This document shows positions 23,304 through 31,453 of a DNA stretch of 64,000 nucleotides, in pieces. Positions within the stretch are counted from its first letter, which is position 1; the number at the start of each line of letters is the position of its first letter. A program made the position numbers and the translations under genes. A model generated the notes under the pieces. It saw only the letters and a list, made by a program, of their open reading frames with translations. It was not told the DNA's origin and searched no databases. This stretch comes from Achromobacter pestifer. Its GTDB lineage: Bacteria > Pseudomonadota > Gammaproteobacteria > Burkholderiales > Burkholderiaceae_B. The stretch is from NCBI RefSeq assembly GCF_013267355.1, contig NZ_CP053985.1, positions 4,774,001 through 4,838,000 of the forward strand. Reading direction: 5' to 3'.

Positions 23304-23381
23304 AATTCTTGCGATGCAACAGTGTTTCTATTTTCTGCCTTCGTTACAAAACATATCCGAACTGTCATGGACAGGCGGGGT

Positions 23382-23684
23382 ATGCTGGATCGCAGAAAGA
23401 GGGCATCCGAAGTGCATCAGAACAACTTGATCTACAAGGGATACCGGCTGACGGCCAAAGTGTCCCGGGGCGCAGACGCCGAGGTTCAGGCGCAATCCAG
23501 CGGCCCCGTATTCATAGCGTCGGTGATGGTGGTCCAGGCAGGCGCCGTGCTCGAAGGCGGCGACGAATATCCGGTTCCTCGCTTTGCCGAGGGCGGTTTT
23601 GTCTACAGTCCGCGCGAAGCGGTGCATGCAGCCATCCTGCACGGCCGCGAGATCGTCGACGGCCTGACCAACCTGCCAGCCTGA
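23382..23684 (+). CDS. Small uncharacterised protein
   Basis: About 100 residues. The start is uncertain: ATG 23382 (MLDRRKRASEVHQNN, GGCGGGG upstream) is chosen; GTG 23412 would give a product starting at HQNNLIYKGYRL. The core is a beta sheet: NLIYKGYRLTAKVSRG, PVFIASVMVVQAGAV and GFVYSPREAVHAAILHGREI, ending in a helix. This pattern is common to a small Burkholderiales protein group of unknown function. Confidence 0.65.
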   Translation: MLDRRKRASEVHQNNLIYKGYRLTAKVSRGADAEVQAQSSGPVFIASVMVVQAGAVLEGGDEYPVPRFAEGGFVYSPREAVHAAILHGREIVDGLTNLPA

Positions 23685-23691
23685 CGCCGTC

Positions 23692-24456
23692 CTAGCCAGA
23701 GAAGACTTCCCGCCAATCCCGCGTTTTGGCGAGCGTTTGCACGGTCGCCGACTGTTCCAGAATGGTCACGGCCTTCTTGAACTCCTCGGCCGAGGCGCCG
23801 TCCTCCAGGATGACCATGCGCGAGTTGCGCGCGTCCGCCATTTTCACGTCCGACATTTTGCCGTGGGTCTGGTAGACCTGCGTCCAATCCATTTTCTTGC
23901 CGGCCTTCAGGGCGATCGGCTCGATGTAGGTCAGCGCGGTGCTGCTGGCGGCGCGCACCGCGAACGCGAAGTCCGCCATGTGGCCGCTGCTGCCCTTGGC
24001 GCGCGCGCCCTTGACCATGCGATTCACACCCACTCCCGCCGTCAGCGCCCGTCCGACCTGCGCGCGGAATCGCAGCTGGCTGAACTTGGGCATCCACTTG
24101 GCGCATTGGAACGACAGCGCCATCGCCAGCTTGACCGCGTCCCACAGCGCTTCCTGCAACTGTTCGTTGGGGCCGGACGCGACGATCGCGCCGTCGCGGT
24201 CAAAGTGAGCCAGGCTGACGCCCGGCGTTTCGTTCAGGATGTCGATGCGCTTTGCCGCCAGGTCGATGCCGTAGCTGGACGCGTGCATCGCGGTCTCACA
24301 GGCGTCGGTCAGATAGAACGTGGATTCGTCGGGATGCGCGATGAAGAATGCCGCGTGCTGTCCGTCCAGGCCCAGTGTCATGGGCGATACGGCGCGGATG
24401 GCGTGTTCGCCCGCCGGCAGGACAGTCCAGCCGGAGGCTTCCAGAAAATTGCTCAT
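23692..24456 (-). CDS. DUF1828/DUF1829-like protein, second gene of a coupled pair
   Basis: A 254-residue cytoplasmic protein. The first 90 residues (SGWTVLPAGEHAIRAVSPMT, AAFFIAHPDESTFYLTDACE, IDILNETPGVSLAHFDRDGA) form an alpha/beta domain that resembles DUF1828. The last 90 (MADFAFAVRAASSTALTYIE, KMSDVKMADARNSRMVILED) resemble DUF1829, in which a nuclease-like or recognition role has been suspected but not shown. Its ATG overlaps the stop of the upstream gene by 4 bp, so the two proteins are probably made together. The family call is from memory of the pattern and should be treated as tentative. Confidence 0.5.
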   Translation of the reverse strand: MSNFLEASGWTVLPAGEHAIRAVSPMTLGLDGQHAAFFIAHPDESTFYLTDACETAMHASSYGIDLAAKRIDILNETPGVSLAHFDRDGAIVASGPNEQLQEALWDAVKLAMALSFQCAKWMPKFSQLRFRAQVGRALTAGVGVNRMVKGARAKGSSGHMADFAFAVRAASSTALTYIEPIALKAGKKMDWTQVYQTHGKMSDVKMADARNSRMVILEDGASAEEFKKAVTILEQSATVQTLAKTRDWREVFSG

Positions 24457-24989
24457 AGGATCAGTTCGATTTGGCGGCCTTTGAGGGGATGCGCAAAACC
24501 GCCGGCCAGCGTCAGGTTCGCCCGCGGCAGGAAGTACTGCATCAGCGCGCCGATATTCTGCAGGGCCGGCACGATGGGTTCGGCATAGCCTTCGCCGTCG
24601 TCCACCCAGATGTGTTCATGGCTGCGGTCCGCAAGCGGCTTGCGGTACTGCGGCCGGCCTTCGCCCACCAGGCTGGTATGGAAGGAGTCGTCGGTGTCCA
24701 CGCCGAACACGCGGTGCGGGCCCACGAAGAGGCTGGCGCAGAACGCCTCGGCCAGGAATATGGTGGCCTGGCCATGCACGGTGGTGCGGGCGCCGCGATA
24801 GGTCGCGCGAAAGATCACGTCTTCGCGCACATCGCCCTTGACCCGGCAGGCACAGGCGAATTCCAGCCATTGGAGATTGCTGGCGGCGGGCTTCGGTACC
24901 CAGGCGATCGGTTTTACGGTTTCCTTGGGTTCGGCAAGGATCTCTTGCACCTCATCAACGGTGATTAACGGTTCGAACTTGTTGGCCAT
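24453..24989 (-). CDS. Uncharacterised protein, first gene of the coupled pair
   Basis: A 178-residue protein (MANKFEPLITVDEVQEILAE). The central sheet holds LQWLEFACACRVKGDVREDV, IFRATYRGARTTVHGQATIF, FCASLFVGPHRVFGVDTDDS and FHTSLVGEGRPQYRKPLADR followed by HEHIWVDDGEGYAEPIVPAL. The conserved-looking HxHxW and acidic residues hint at a metal or ligand site, but no family was recognised. The stop overlaps the start of the DUF1828-like gene as ATGA. Two-gene cassettes of this size with overlap are often toxin-antitoxin or defence units; nothing here proves that. Confidence 0.55.
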   Translation of the reverse strand: MANKFEPLITVDEVQEILAEPKETVKPIAWVPKPAASNLQWLEFACACRVKGDVREDVIFRATYRGARTTVHGQATIFLAEAFCASLFVGPHRVFGVDTDDSFHTSLVGEGRPQYRKPLADRSHEHIWVDDGEGYAEPIVPALQNIGALMQYFLPRANLTLAGGFAHPLKGRQIELIL

Positions 24990-25109
24990 GGAACTGATCT
25001 AGGGTCTTGGAAATGCGCGTGCCGGACAGCGCGCCTGGCATGCGCTGCGTGGCGGCGGGCGCGCGCGCAACACTGCGAGGGGGCGTCATCTTACAAGATG
25101 AAGACTGTG

Positions 25110-25149
25110 CCGCCCTTTTTGCTGTATGGATGTACAGCAAAAAGGGCGG
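25110..25149. repeat. Perfect 17-bp inverted repeat, 6-base loop
   Basis: CCGCCCTTTTTGCTGTA (25110-25126) pairs without mismatch with TACAGCAAAAAGGGCGG (25133-25149) around TGGATG. The T run is inside the stem, unlike a standard terminator. It lies after the YpfJ-type protease gene and before the coupled unknown pair, so it may end transcription of the protease or shield the pair. Confidence 0.75.
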
Positions 25150-25172
25150 CGCGGCGTCGGGCGGTCACGCGC

Positions 25173-26027
25173 CTACAGCGAAGTGGCGCCGAATGTGTCG
25201 CATTGCTTGATGCTGCCGCTCTCCAGCCCGCGCTTGAACCAGCGCACGCGCTGGGCCGACGAGCCGTGGGTGAAGGAATCGGGCACCGCATAGCCCTGAC
25301 TTTGCTTTTGCAGGCGGTCGTCGCCGATCGCGGTGGCGGCGCCCAGCGCCTCTTCCACGTCGCCGCTTTCGAGAATGTTGCGCGCCGCGTTGGCGCGTTG
25401 CGCCCACAAGCCCGCAAAACAATCGGCCTGCAGTTCCATGCGCACCGACAAGGCATTGGCCTGGGACGGATTGCGGCGGCGTAGATTGTCGACCTGGTCC
25501 GAGATGCCGAGCAGGTGCTGGACATGATGTCCGACCTCATGGGCGATCACATAGGCCTGGGCAAAATCGCCGGGCGCCTTGAAGCGGTTCTGCAGTTCGT
25601 CGAAGAAGGCCAGGTCGATGTACACCTTGCTGTCGCCCGGACAGTAGAACGGGCCCATGGCCGACTGCCCGGTGCCGCAGGCCGTCGGCGTGGCGCCGCG
25701 GAACAGCACCAGCTTGGGCGCCACATATTGGCGGTTCAGGTCCTTCTGGAAGATGGCGCTCCAGGTGTCTTCGGTCTCGCCCAGCACCTTCGAGACGAAG
25801 ATGGCCTGCTTATCGTTGGCGGGTGGACGCGTGGCCGGTCCCTCTTGCTGTTGCACGGGCGGGCCTTCGGCCATCTGCAGGACCACGCTGGGGTCCACGC
25901 CGAAATACATGGCGACCAGGGCAAGCACGATCGTGCCTATGCCGATGGTGCCGCGGCCGCCGATACGTGGACCGCTGGAACGGCGGTCTTCCACATTGTC
26001 GCTTTCGCGCGAGTCATCAAGGCGCAT
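25173..26027 (-). CDS. YpfJ-type neutral zinc metallopeptidase
   Basis: A 284-residue membrane-anchored protease. Residues 27-43 (TIGIGTIVLALVAMYFG) form an N-terminal membrane segment after a short hydrophilic tail. The zinc motif HEVGHH is at residues 163-168 within AQAYVIAHEVGHHVQHLLGI, and the third ligand region is probably ELQADCFAGLWAQ. The stretch MGPFYCPGDSKVYIDLAFFD is typical for the KPN_02809/YpfJ family. The substrate is unknown. It is divergent from the YciO-type gene. Confidence 0.93.
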   Translation of the reverse strand: MRLDDSRESDNVEDRRSSGPRIGGRGTIGIGTIVLALVAMYFGVDPSVVLQMAEGPPVQQQEGPATRPPANDKQAIFVSKVLGETEDTWSAIFQKDLNRQYVAPKLVLFRGATPTACGTGQSAMGPFYCPGDSKVYIDLAFFDELQNRFKAPGDFAQAYVIAHEVGHHVQHLLGISDQVDNLRRRNPSQANALSVRMELQADCFAGLWAQRANAARNILESGDVEEALGAATAIGDDRLQKQSQGYAVPDSFTHGSSAQRVRWFKRGLESGSIKQCDTFGATSL

Positions 26028-26113
26028 ACTGTTTCTCCGGGCGGGTCCGCGTTCCCGCCATTTTGCATCGCCGCGCTTTACTGAGCGGCCTTCAAGAGTG
26101 TTAGGATAAACCC

Positions 26114-26740
26114 ATGGCCCTGTATTTCTCCATCCATCCCGCGAATCCGCAACCGCGCCTGCTCAAGCAGGCGGCCCAATGGCTTGCCGACGGGGGATTG
26201 GTCGCGGTACCCACCGATTCGAGCTATGCCGTGGTCGCGCGGCTGGACGACAAGAACGCCGCCGACGGGCTGCGCCGCCTGCGGGGCCTGGACGAACGCC
26301 ATCATCTCACGCTGCTGTGCCGCGACCTGGCCGAAATCGGCCACTTCGCGCGCGTCGACAACCGCCAGTACCGCCTGCTGAAGGCCGCGACGCCGGGGCC
26401 CTGGACCTTCATCCTCGAAGCCACCAAGGAAGTGCCGCGCCGCGTGTCACATCCATCGCGCAAGACCATAGGCATCCGCGTGCCGGATCATCCGGTCATG
26501 CTGGGCCTGCTGGAGCAGGTGGGGGCGCCCCTGCTGTCCACCACGCTCATCCCCAAGGACGCGACCGACGCGTTGAACGACGCGGAAGAAATCCGCGAAC
26601 GCTACGACCACGACTTGGCGGCGATCATCGATGCGGGCGCCTGCCCGCAATCGCCCACCACCGTGATCGACCTCACCAGCGAAGAGCCGGTGGTGGTGCG
26701 TGTCGGACGCGGCGATCCTGCCACCCTCGGTCTTGCCTGA
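26114..26740 (+). CDS. YciO/YrdC (Sua5-type) family protein
   Basis: A 208-residue protein of the family that includes L-threonylcarbamoyladenylate synthase, which works in making the t6A37 tRNA modification. The motifs are GGLVAVPTDSSYAVVARLDD (the PTDTxYGL region), HHLTLLCRDLAEIGHFARV, TPGPWTFILEATKEVPRR and KTIGIRVPDHPVMLGLLEQV. The YciO branch lacks the Sua5 extra domain, and its exact role is not settled. The start codon follows TTAGGATAAACCC. Confidence 0.88.
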   Translation: MALYFSIHPANPQPRLLKQAAQWLADGGLVAVPTDSSYAVVARLDDKNAADGLRRLRGLDERHHLTLLCRDLAEIGHFARVDNRQYRLLKAATPGPWTFILEATKEVPRRVSHPSRKTIGIRVPDHPVMLGLLEQVGAPLLSTTLIPKDATDALNDAEEIRERYDHDLAAIIDAGACPQSPTTVIDLTSEEPVVVRVGRGDPATLGLA

Positions 26741-26809
26741 GCGCGCCCGCCGCGCCGACCCGCTCGCCGGCCTGCGCCGGCGCGCGGCTCATCTACAATC
26801 CGGTTCGCC

Positions 26810-27457
26810 ATGAATGACATCATCCAAACCATTGCGGTCTACGCGATACCGGTCATCTTCGCCATCACCCTGCACGAAGCCGCGCACGGCTTTGTCGCGC
26901 GCATGTTCGGGGATCCCACGGCCTATCAGGCCGGGCGTATCAGTCTGAATCCTGCGCGGCATATCGATCCGATCGGCACGCTGCTGGTGCCGGTGGCGAT
27001 CCTGCTGGCCTCCAAGCTGCTGGGCAGCCCGGGCATGCTGTTCGGCTGGGCCAAGCCCGTGCCAGTGGATTTCAGCCGCTTGCGGCGTCCCAAGCAGGAC
27101 ATGCTGTGGGTGGCGCTGGCAGGTCCCGCCGCCAACCTGCTCATGGCGGTCATGTGGGCGTTTTCGCTGCGCATCTTCCTGGAGTCCGGCCTGCAGGAAT
27201 CGTTCTGGTTCGAAATGGCCGTGGCCGGCGTGAACGTCAATCTGGTGCTCATGGCCCTGAATCTGCTGCCCATCCTGCCGCTGGACGGGGGACGCATCCT
27301 CTTCAGCCTGCTGCCCAACCGCCTGGCCTGGCAATACTCGAAAATCGAGCCGTACGGCCTGGTGATCGTCGTCATCCTCTTGGTGACGGATGTGCTCTGG
27401 CTCTTGATGCGGCCGGTACTCTCCCTGGGGACGACCATCGTCCAGTGGTTTCTGTAG
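26810..27457 (+). CDS. Site-2 protease-like M50 zinc metalloprotease
   Basis: A 215-residue intramembrane protease with about six membrane segments. The zinc motif is H22-E23-A-A-H26 in ITLHEAAHGFVARMFGDPTA, and the second motif NLLPILPLDGGRI supplies the third ligand Asp. It has no PDZ domain, placing it in the small compact S2P group. It is 69 bp after the yciO-type gene and upstream of dapA. Substrates are unknown. Confidence 0.9.
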   Translation: MNDIIQTIAVYAIPVIFAITLHEAAHGFVARMFGDPTAYQAGRISLNPARHIDPIGTLLVPVAILLASKLLGSPGMLFGWAKPVPVDFSRLRRPKQDMLWVALAGPAANLLMAVMWAFSLRIFLESGLQESFWFEMAVAGVNVNLVLMALNLLPILPLDGGRILFSLLPNRLAWQYSKIEPYGLVIVVILLVTDVLWLLMRPVLSLGTTIVQWFL

Positions 27458-27472
27458 GATTTCAGCCAATAT

Positions 27473-27488
27473 CCGTTAAACTTAACGG
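27473..27488. promoter_or_regulatory. Palindrome with T-rich tail before dapA
   Basis: CCGTTAA-AC-TTAACGG is a perfect 7-bp inverted repeat followed by TTTCTTTG, 15 bp after the M50 gene and 57 bp before dapA. It could end the upstream transcript or act as an operator for the dapA-bamC unit. Confidence 0.5.
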
Positions 27489-27544
27489 TTTCTTTGATTC
27501 TGGCCCTGGGGCATCCCGCCGCGGGGTTTTGGAGCCCTACATTT

Positions 27545-28450
27545 ATGGCATCCCCTGCAATCGCCGCAGGCGTTAATTTCCAAGGCAGCATGGTGGCCCT
27601 GGTCACCCCGATGCAGCCCGACGGCAGCCTGGATTACGCTGCCTACCGGTCGCTGATCGACTGGCATATCCAGGAAGGCACCGACGCGCTGGTGGTGGTC
27701 GGTACCACCGGGGAGTCGCCCACGGTCTCCATGGAAGAACATGCGGAGCTGATCCGCGTTGCCGTCGAACACGCTGCGGGCCGCATTCCGGTCATCGCCG
27801 GCGTCGGCGCCAATTCCACCGACGAAGCCATCCACCTGACGCGCCACGCCAAGGCCGTGGGCGCGCAGGCCGGCCTGTCGGTCGTTCCTTATTACAACAA
27901 ACCCTCGCAAGAAGGTTTGTACCGTCACTTCCGCACCATCGCGGAAGCCGTCGATCTGCCCACCATCCTGTACAACGTGCCGGGCCGTACCGTTGCCGAC
28001 ATGAGCAACGAAACGGTCCTGCGCCTGGCGCAGGTGCCGGGCATCATCGGCATCAAGGACGCCACGGGCGACATCGCCCGCGGCGGCCTGTTGCTGCGCG
28101 AAGCGCCGGCCAGTTTCCAGGTCTTCAGCGGCGATGACCCCACCGCCGCCGCCCTGATCCTGCTGGGCGCGCGCGGCAATATTTCCGTAACCGCCAACGT
28201 GGCGCCCAAGCTCATGCGCGAGCTCTGTGCCGCCGCCCTGGCTGGCAATGTGCCCAAGGTACGTGAACTTAATGCGTACCTGGCGCGTCTGAACAAGGCT
28301 TTGTTCGTTGAAGCCAACCCCATCCCTGTCAAGTGGGCGTTGGCCGAAATGGGCCGCAGCGCACTGGGTTACCGGCTGCCGCTGGTTGAACTGGGATCGC
28401 AGCACCACGCGACCGTGCGTGCCGCGCTCCAGGAAACGGGCCTGCTCTAA
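27545..28450 (+). CDS. dapA: 4-hydroxy-tetrahydrodipicolinate synthase
   Basis: A 301-residue enzyme that condenses pyruvate and aspartate semialdehyde, the first committed step to diaminopimelate and lysine. The key residues are in place: T54-T55 in [11 protein letters not shown]143 in ILYNVPGRT and the Schiff-base K171 in [11 protein letters not shown], plus the pyruvate-binding [10 protein letters not shown]. The start is ATG 27545; an upstream extension to 27494 lacks family sequence. bamC follows after 17 bp, an order also found in E. coli (dapA-bamC). Confidence 0.97.
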   Translation: MASPAIAAGVNFQGSMVALVTPMQPDGSLDYAAYRSLIDWHIQEGTDALVVVGTTGESPTVSMEEHAELIRVAVEHAAGRIPVIAGVGANSTDEAIHLTRHAKAVGAQAGLSVVPYYNKPSQEGLYRHFRTIAEAVDLPTILYNVPGRTVADMSNETVLRLAQVPGIIGIKDATGDIARGGLLLREAPASFQVFSGDDPTAAALILLGARGNISVTANVAPKLMRELCAAALAGNVPKVRELNAYLARLNKALFVEANPIPVKWALAEMGRSALGYRLPLVELGSQHHATVRAALQETGLL

Positions 28451-28467
28451 ATATCGTGAGGATACGT

Positions 28468-29592
28468 ATGAACAAGCGTCATGCCGGTTTGTCGGCATTG
28501 ATGTCTCTGGTGTTGTTGGCCGGTTGCAGCGAGGTCAATCAATTCCTGGGCAATGAAGAGTCCGTCAATTACAAGAGCGCAGTCACCCAGCGCGGAGAGC
28601 CGCTCAGCATCCCGCCCGACCTGACCCAGGCCAATAGCGACCCGCGTTATCGCGCGCCGGCTTCGGGCTCGACTACCTATTCGCAGTTCCAGCAGCAGGG
28701 CCAGGCCCAGGCCACCCAGCCCAAGACCAGCAACGTGCTGCCCGGCCGCCAGGACATGCGCGTCGAGCGCGACGGCGACCTGCGCTGGTTGGTGGTGGAC
28801 CGCCCGCCGGAAGATATCTTCCCGCGGCTGGTCGACTTCTGGACCGAAAACGGCTTCACCGTGGCCAGCAACAATCCTGGCGCCGGCTTGATCGAAACCG
28901 ATTGGGCGGAAAACCGCGCCAAGATTCCGGAAAGCTGGCTGCGCCAGGCGCTCGGCATGGTTCTGGAATCGGCCTGGGATAGCGGCGAGCGCGAGAAATT
29001 CCGCACGCGCGTCGAACGCGTCAACGGCCACACCGAGATCTACGTCAGCCACCGCCAGATGCTTGAAAAGCGCGTGGGCGGCGACGGCATGCAGGTGCAA
29101 TGGCAGAACGGCAAGGAAGATCCGGGCCTGAACGCCGCCATGCTGGCCCGCATGATGGTCTACCTGGGTTCCGACGTCGACAACGCCCGCAAGCTGGTGC
29201 AGCAGGCCGAGGCCGCGCCGCAGAAGCCCGCGGTGCAGCAGGATGTGCGCGCGCAGGGCGCTTCGCTCATCGTCAGCGAATCGTACGACCGCGCATGGCG
29301 CCGTGTCGGCGTGGCGTTGGACGGCGGCGGCTTCGCCGTGGACGACCGGGACCGCTCCGCTGGCGACTACTTCGTCCGCTACGTCGATACCGACACGGGC
29401 GAGAAGATCGAACAGCCGGGCTTCTTCAGCCGCATGTTCTCGGGCGACAAGAAGGCCGAGGCGCCGCAGTACCGCATCCACCTGGCCGCCACCGGCGACC
29501 AGACCACGGTGACGGTGCTGGACGCCAATGGCGCGCGCGACAACAGCGCCACCGCCCAGCGTCTGCTGAGTGTGCTGAAGGACAAGATGTAA
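28468..29592 (+). CDS. bamC: Outer-membrane assembly lipoprotein BamC
   Basis: A 374-residue lipoprotein of the BAM complex. The ATG at 28468 has GAGGA upstream; the signal SALMSLVLLAGCSEVN has a strong lipobox (LAGC). The disordered N-terminal segment (SVNYKSAVTQRGEPLSIPPDL) is the part known to bind BamD. Two helix-grip domains follow, starting near LRWLVVDRPPEDIFPRLVDF and ASLIVSESYDRAWRRVGVAL. The dapA-bamC order supports the assignment. Confidence 0.95.
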   Translation: MNKRHAGLSALMSLVLLAGCSEVNQFLGNEESVNYKSAVTQRGEPLSIPPDLTQANSDPRYRAPASGSTTYSQFQQQGQAQATQPKTSNVLPGRQDMRVERDGDLRWLVVDRPPEDIFPRLVDFWTENGFTVASNNPGAGLIETDWAENRAKIPESWLRQALGMVLESAWDSGEREKFRTRVERVNGHTEIYVSHRQMLEKRVGGDGMQVQWQNGKEDPGLNAAMLARMMVYLGSDVDNARKLVQQAEAAPQKPAVQQDVRAQGASLIVSESYDRAWRRVGVALDGGGFAVDDRDRSAGDYFVRYVDTDTGEKIEQPGFFSRMFSGDKKAEAPQYRIHLAATGDQTTVTVLDANGARDNSATAQRLLSVLKDKM

Positions 29593-29631
29593 GACCGGCC
29601 GGTCCTGCGCTCAGGCGCAGGCCTGCGCAAA

Positions 29632-29659
29632 AGAGGCCCCGGATGGGGCCTCTTTTTTT
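29632..29659 (+). terminator. Terminator of dapA-bamC
   Basis: AGAGGCCCC-GGAT-GGGGCCTCT followed by TTTTTT; a textbook Rho-independent terminator 39 bp after bamC. Confidence 0.93.
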
Positions 29660-29741
29660 GCATGGATGCGGGGTTCGCGGGGCCTTGCGAGCCGCGAGGC
29701 TGTGCGGTTCATGTCTTGCTCATCACCCCGCTCCTGGACGC

Positions 29742-29776
29742 AAAAAAGCCCCGGCTGCAACAGCCGGGGCTTTTTC
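29742..29776. terminator. Bidirectional terminator after the small lipoprotein
   Basis: AGCCCCGGCTG (29747-29757) pairs with CAGCCGGGGCT (29761-29771), flanked by an A run on the left and a T run on the right. It serves the minus-strand lipoprotein gene. Confidence 0.88.
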
Positions 29777-29814
29777 TTGCGTCCTCAGAGCGGGGGTTCG
29801 TCGCTGAGTCTTTA

Positions 29815-30042
29815 TTAGGACGCGGGCGTGGTCGAGCCGCCCGGGGTGGTCGAACCGCCGCCAGGCGTGGTGTTGGGCGTGGGCGCCGGAGCCGGCGAGG
29901 TGGCCGGGGGCGTCGTGGAAGGGGCGGGCGTGCTTGCGCCCGGAGCGGGGGTGGTCGCGGGCGCCGGGGCATCTTCCTTCTTGTTGCAGGCGCTCAGCGC
30001 GACGGCCAGCACCGAAGCAATAATCAAGGTTTTGCTCATCAT
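29815..30042 (-). CDS. Small Pro/Thr/Ala-rich lipoprotein
   Basis: A 75-residue lipoprotein. The signal MMSKTLIIASVLAVALSAC has a lipobox (LSAC); AGGAGTCTAAAA lies upstream. The mature part begins NKKEDAPAPATT and is low-complexity Pro/Thr/Ala/Gly (about 80 percent), so disordered. It could reach across the periplasm or into peptidoglycan. Function unknown. The gap upstream (30043-30259) holds GTATCAG (30206) facing CTGATAC (30236), which may be regulatory. Confidence 0.8.
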   Translation of the reverse strand: MMSKTLIIASVLAVALSACNKKEDAPAPATTPAPGASTPAPSTTPPATSPAPAPTPNTTPGGGSTTPGGSTTPAS

Positions 30043-30259
30043 TTTTAGACTCCTGTAGATGACGACTCTTGAAACCCCATTAGGGGAAACCAGAAGTCAG
30101 GCTACAGGAACCCGCGGACGCAACGCGTATGAAAGTTAAAAAGGTCGCATCCTAACGGCAACAAACCTTTCAGCTTCGTGTTATGTCTTTCTTGATGTGT
30201 CCCGCGTATCAGACCTGATTTCCTTCTGTACAGGACTGATACGGGGGCGTATCGGGATG

Positions 30260-31453
30260 CTACGGCGCGACGTAGCGGATCCAGCCGGAATCGAGCCAGT
30301 CCGCCAGGCAAGAGCGCGCGTCGTCGGTCAGGCGGGCGCAGGACGGATCTGAACAATCCAGGCTGCGCCCATCCGCCAGCGTACGCAGGGCCGCATCCGC
30401 GGGCACCATGGCCGTTTCACCGTTGATGAAGAGCTGCTTGTCGCGATAGAGCATGCGGCTGCGGCGGTCCAGCACCAGCCGGCCCGCGGCCGGCCAGTCT
30501 TCTTCCAGGTCCACGTCCAGGCCTTCGGGCGCGTCGAACACGCTGAGATTGCTGGGCTCGGTCAGCCAGCAGCCCAGGAAGCGCGAGGCCAGCGCATCGT
30601 CGAAGCGCAGCTTTTCCACGGTGTCCAGCGTGGCGGCCACCAGCGCGTCGGGCAGGGCGGCGGGCGTGTCGACCGCGGGCTGGCCGGGGTCGCGATAGAC
30701 GGCCGACAGCTTCGGACCGGGCAGGGCGGGTTCGCCATAAGGACCGCCCAGGAGGCCGACGCGCGCCATGACCTGGTCCGCGGCCGCTTCGAGCAGCCCG
30801 CGCGCCAGCGTCGCCTGCGTGGGCGCGCGAAAGCCGATGGAGATGGTCATGCAGCCGTCGCCCACGGCGACGCCGTCGTGCGCGGCCTGGGGCGGCAGGT
30901 AGAGCATGTCGCCGGGGGCCAGCACGGCGGTCTGTTCGGGTTCGAAGCGGCTCAGGATCTTCAGCGGCAGGTCCGGTTCCAGCGACAAGTCCTTCTGGCG
31001 CCCATAGCGCCATTCGCGCTCGCCCGCAGCTTGCAGCAGGAACACGTCGTAGCTGTCGAAGTGCGGACCCACGCCGCCGCCATGGCTGGCGATGCTGATC
31101 ATCACGTCGTCCAGCCGCGCGTCGGGGATGAAGCGGAACAGCTGCATCAGTTCGGACGCGGCGTCGCTGTGCAGGTCCACGCTTTGCACCAGCAGGGTCC
31201 AGTCGCCTTCGTTGTCCTTGGGCAGGCGCGCGAACGGGCCGTTCTCCATCTGCCATTCGCCGTTCTCGCGCCAGATCAGGCGCGATTCCACGTCATCGCG
31301 GCGCGCCAGCTTCTTGATGGCGGCGATCGTGACCGGGGGCTTGAAACCGGGGATGGCCTGGCGGATCAAGAGGGGCTTGCGCTGCCAGTAGCGGCGCATG
31401 AAGTCGTTCGGGCTCTGGTTGCCCAGCAGGGACAAGGGATGGTCGAGGTTCAT
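30260..31453 (-). CDS. roxA: JmjC-type ribosomal oxygenase (RoxA/YcfD-like)
   Basis: A 397-residue Fe(II)/2-oxoglutarate oxygenase. In E. coli the homologue hydroxylates Arg81 of ribosomal protein uL16. The iron facial triad is H131-x-D133 in [14 protein letters not shown] and distal H192 in PPQAAHDG. The N-terminus has [20 protein letters not shown], matching the cupin-4 family entry. The start overlaps the mutS stop by 4 bp, so translation is likely coupled. The length matches E. coli RoxA (373 residues) with small insertions. Confidence 0.93.
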   Translation of the reverse strand: MNLDHPLSLLGNQSPNDFMRRYWQRKPLLIRQAIPGFKPPVTIAAIKKLARRDDVESRLIWRENGEWQMENGPFARLPKDNEGDWTLLVQSVDLHSDAASELMQLFRFIPDARLDDVMISIASHGGGVGPHFDSYDVFLLQAAGEREWRYGRQKDLSLEPDLPLKILSRFEPEQTAVLAPGDMLYLPPQAAHDGVAVGDGCMTISIGFRAPTQATLARGLLEAAADQVMARVGLLGGPYGEPALPGPKLSAVYRDPGQPAVDTPAALPDALVAATLDTVEKLRFDDALASRFLGCWLTEPSNLSVFDAPEGLDVDLEEDWPAAGRLVLDRRSRMLYRDKQLFINGETAMVPADAALRTLADGRSLDCSDPSCARLTDDARSCLADWLDSGWIRYVAP

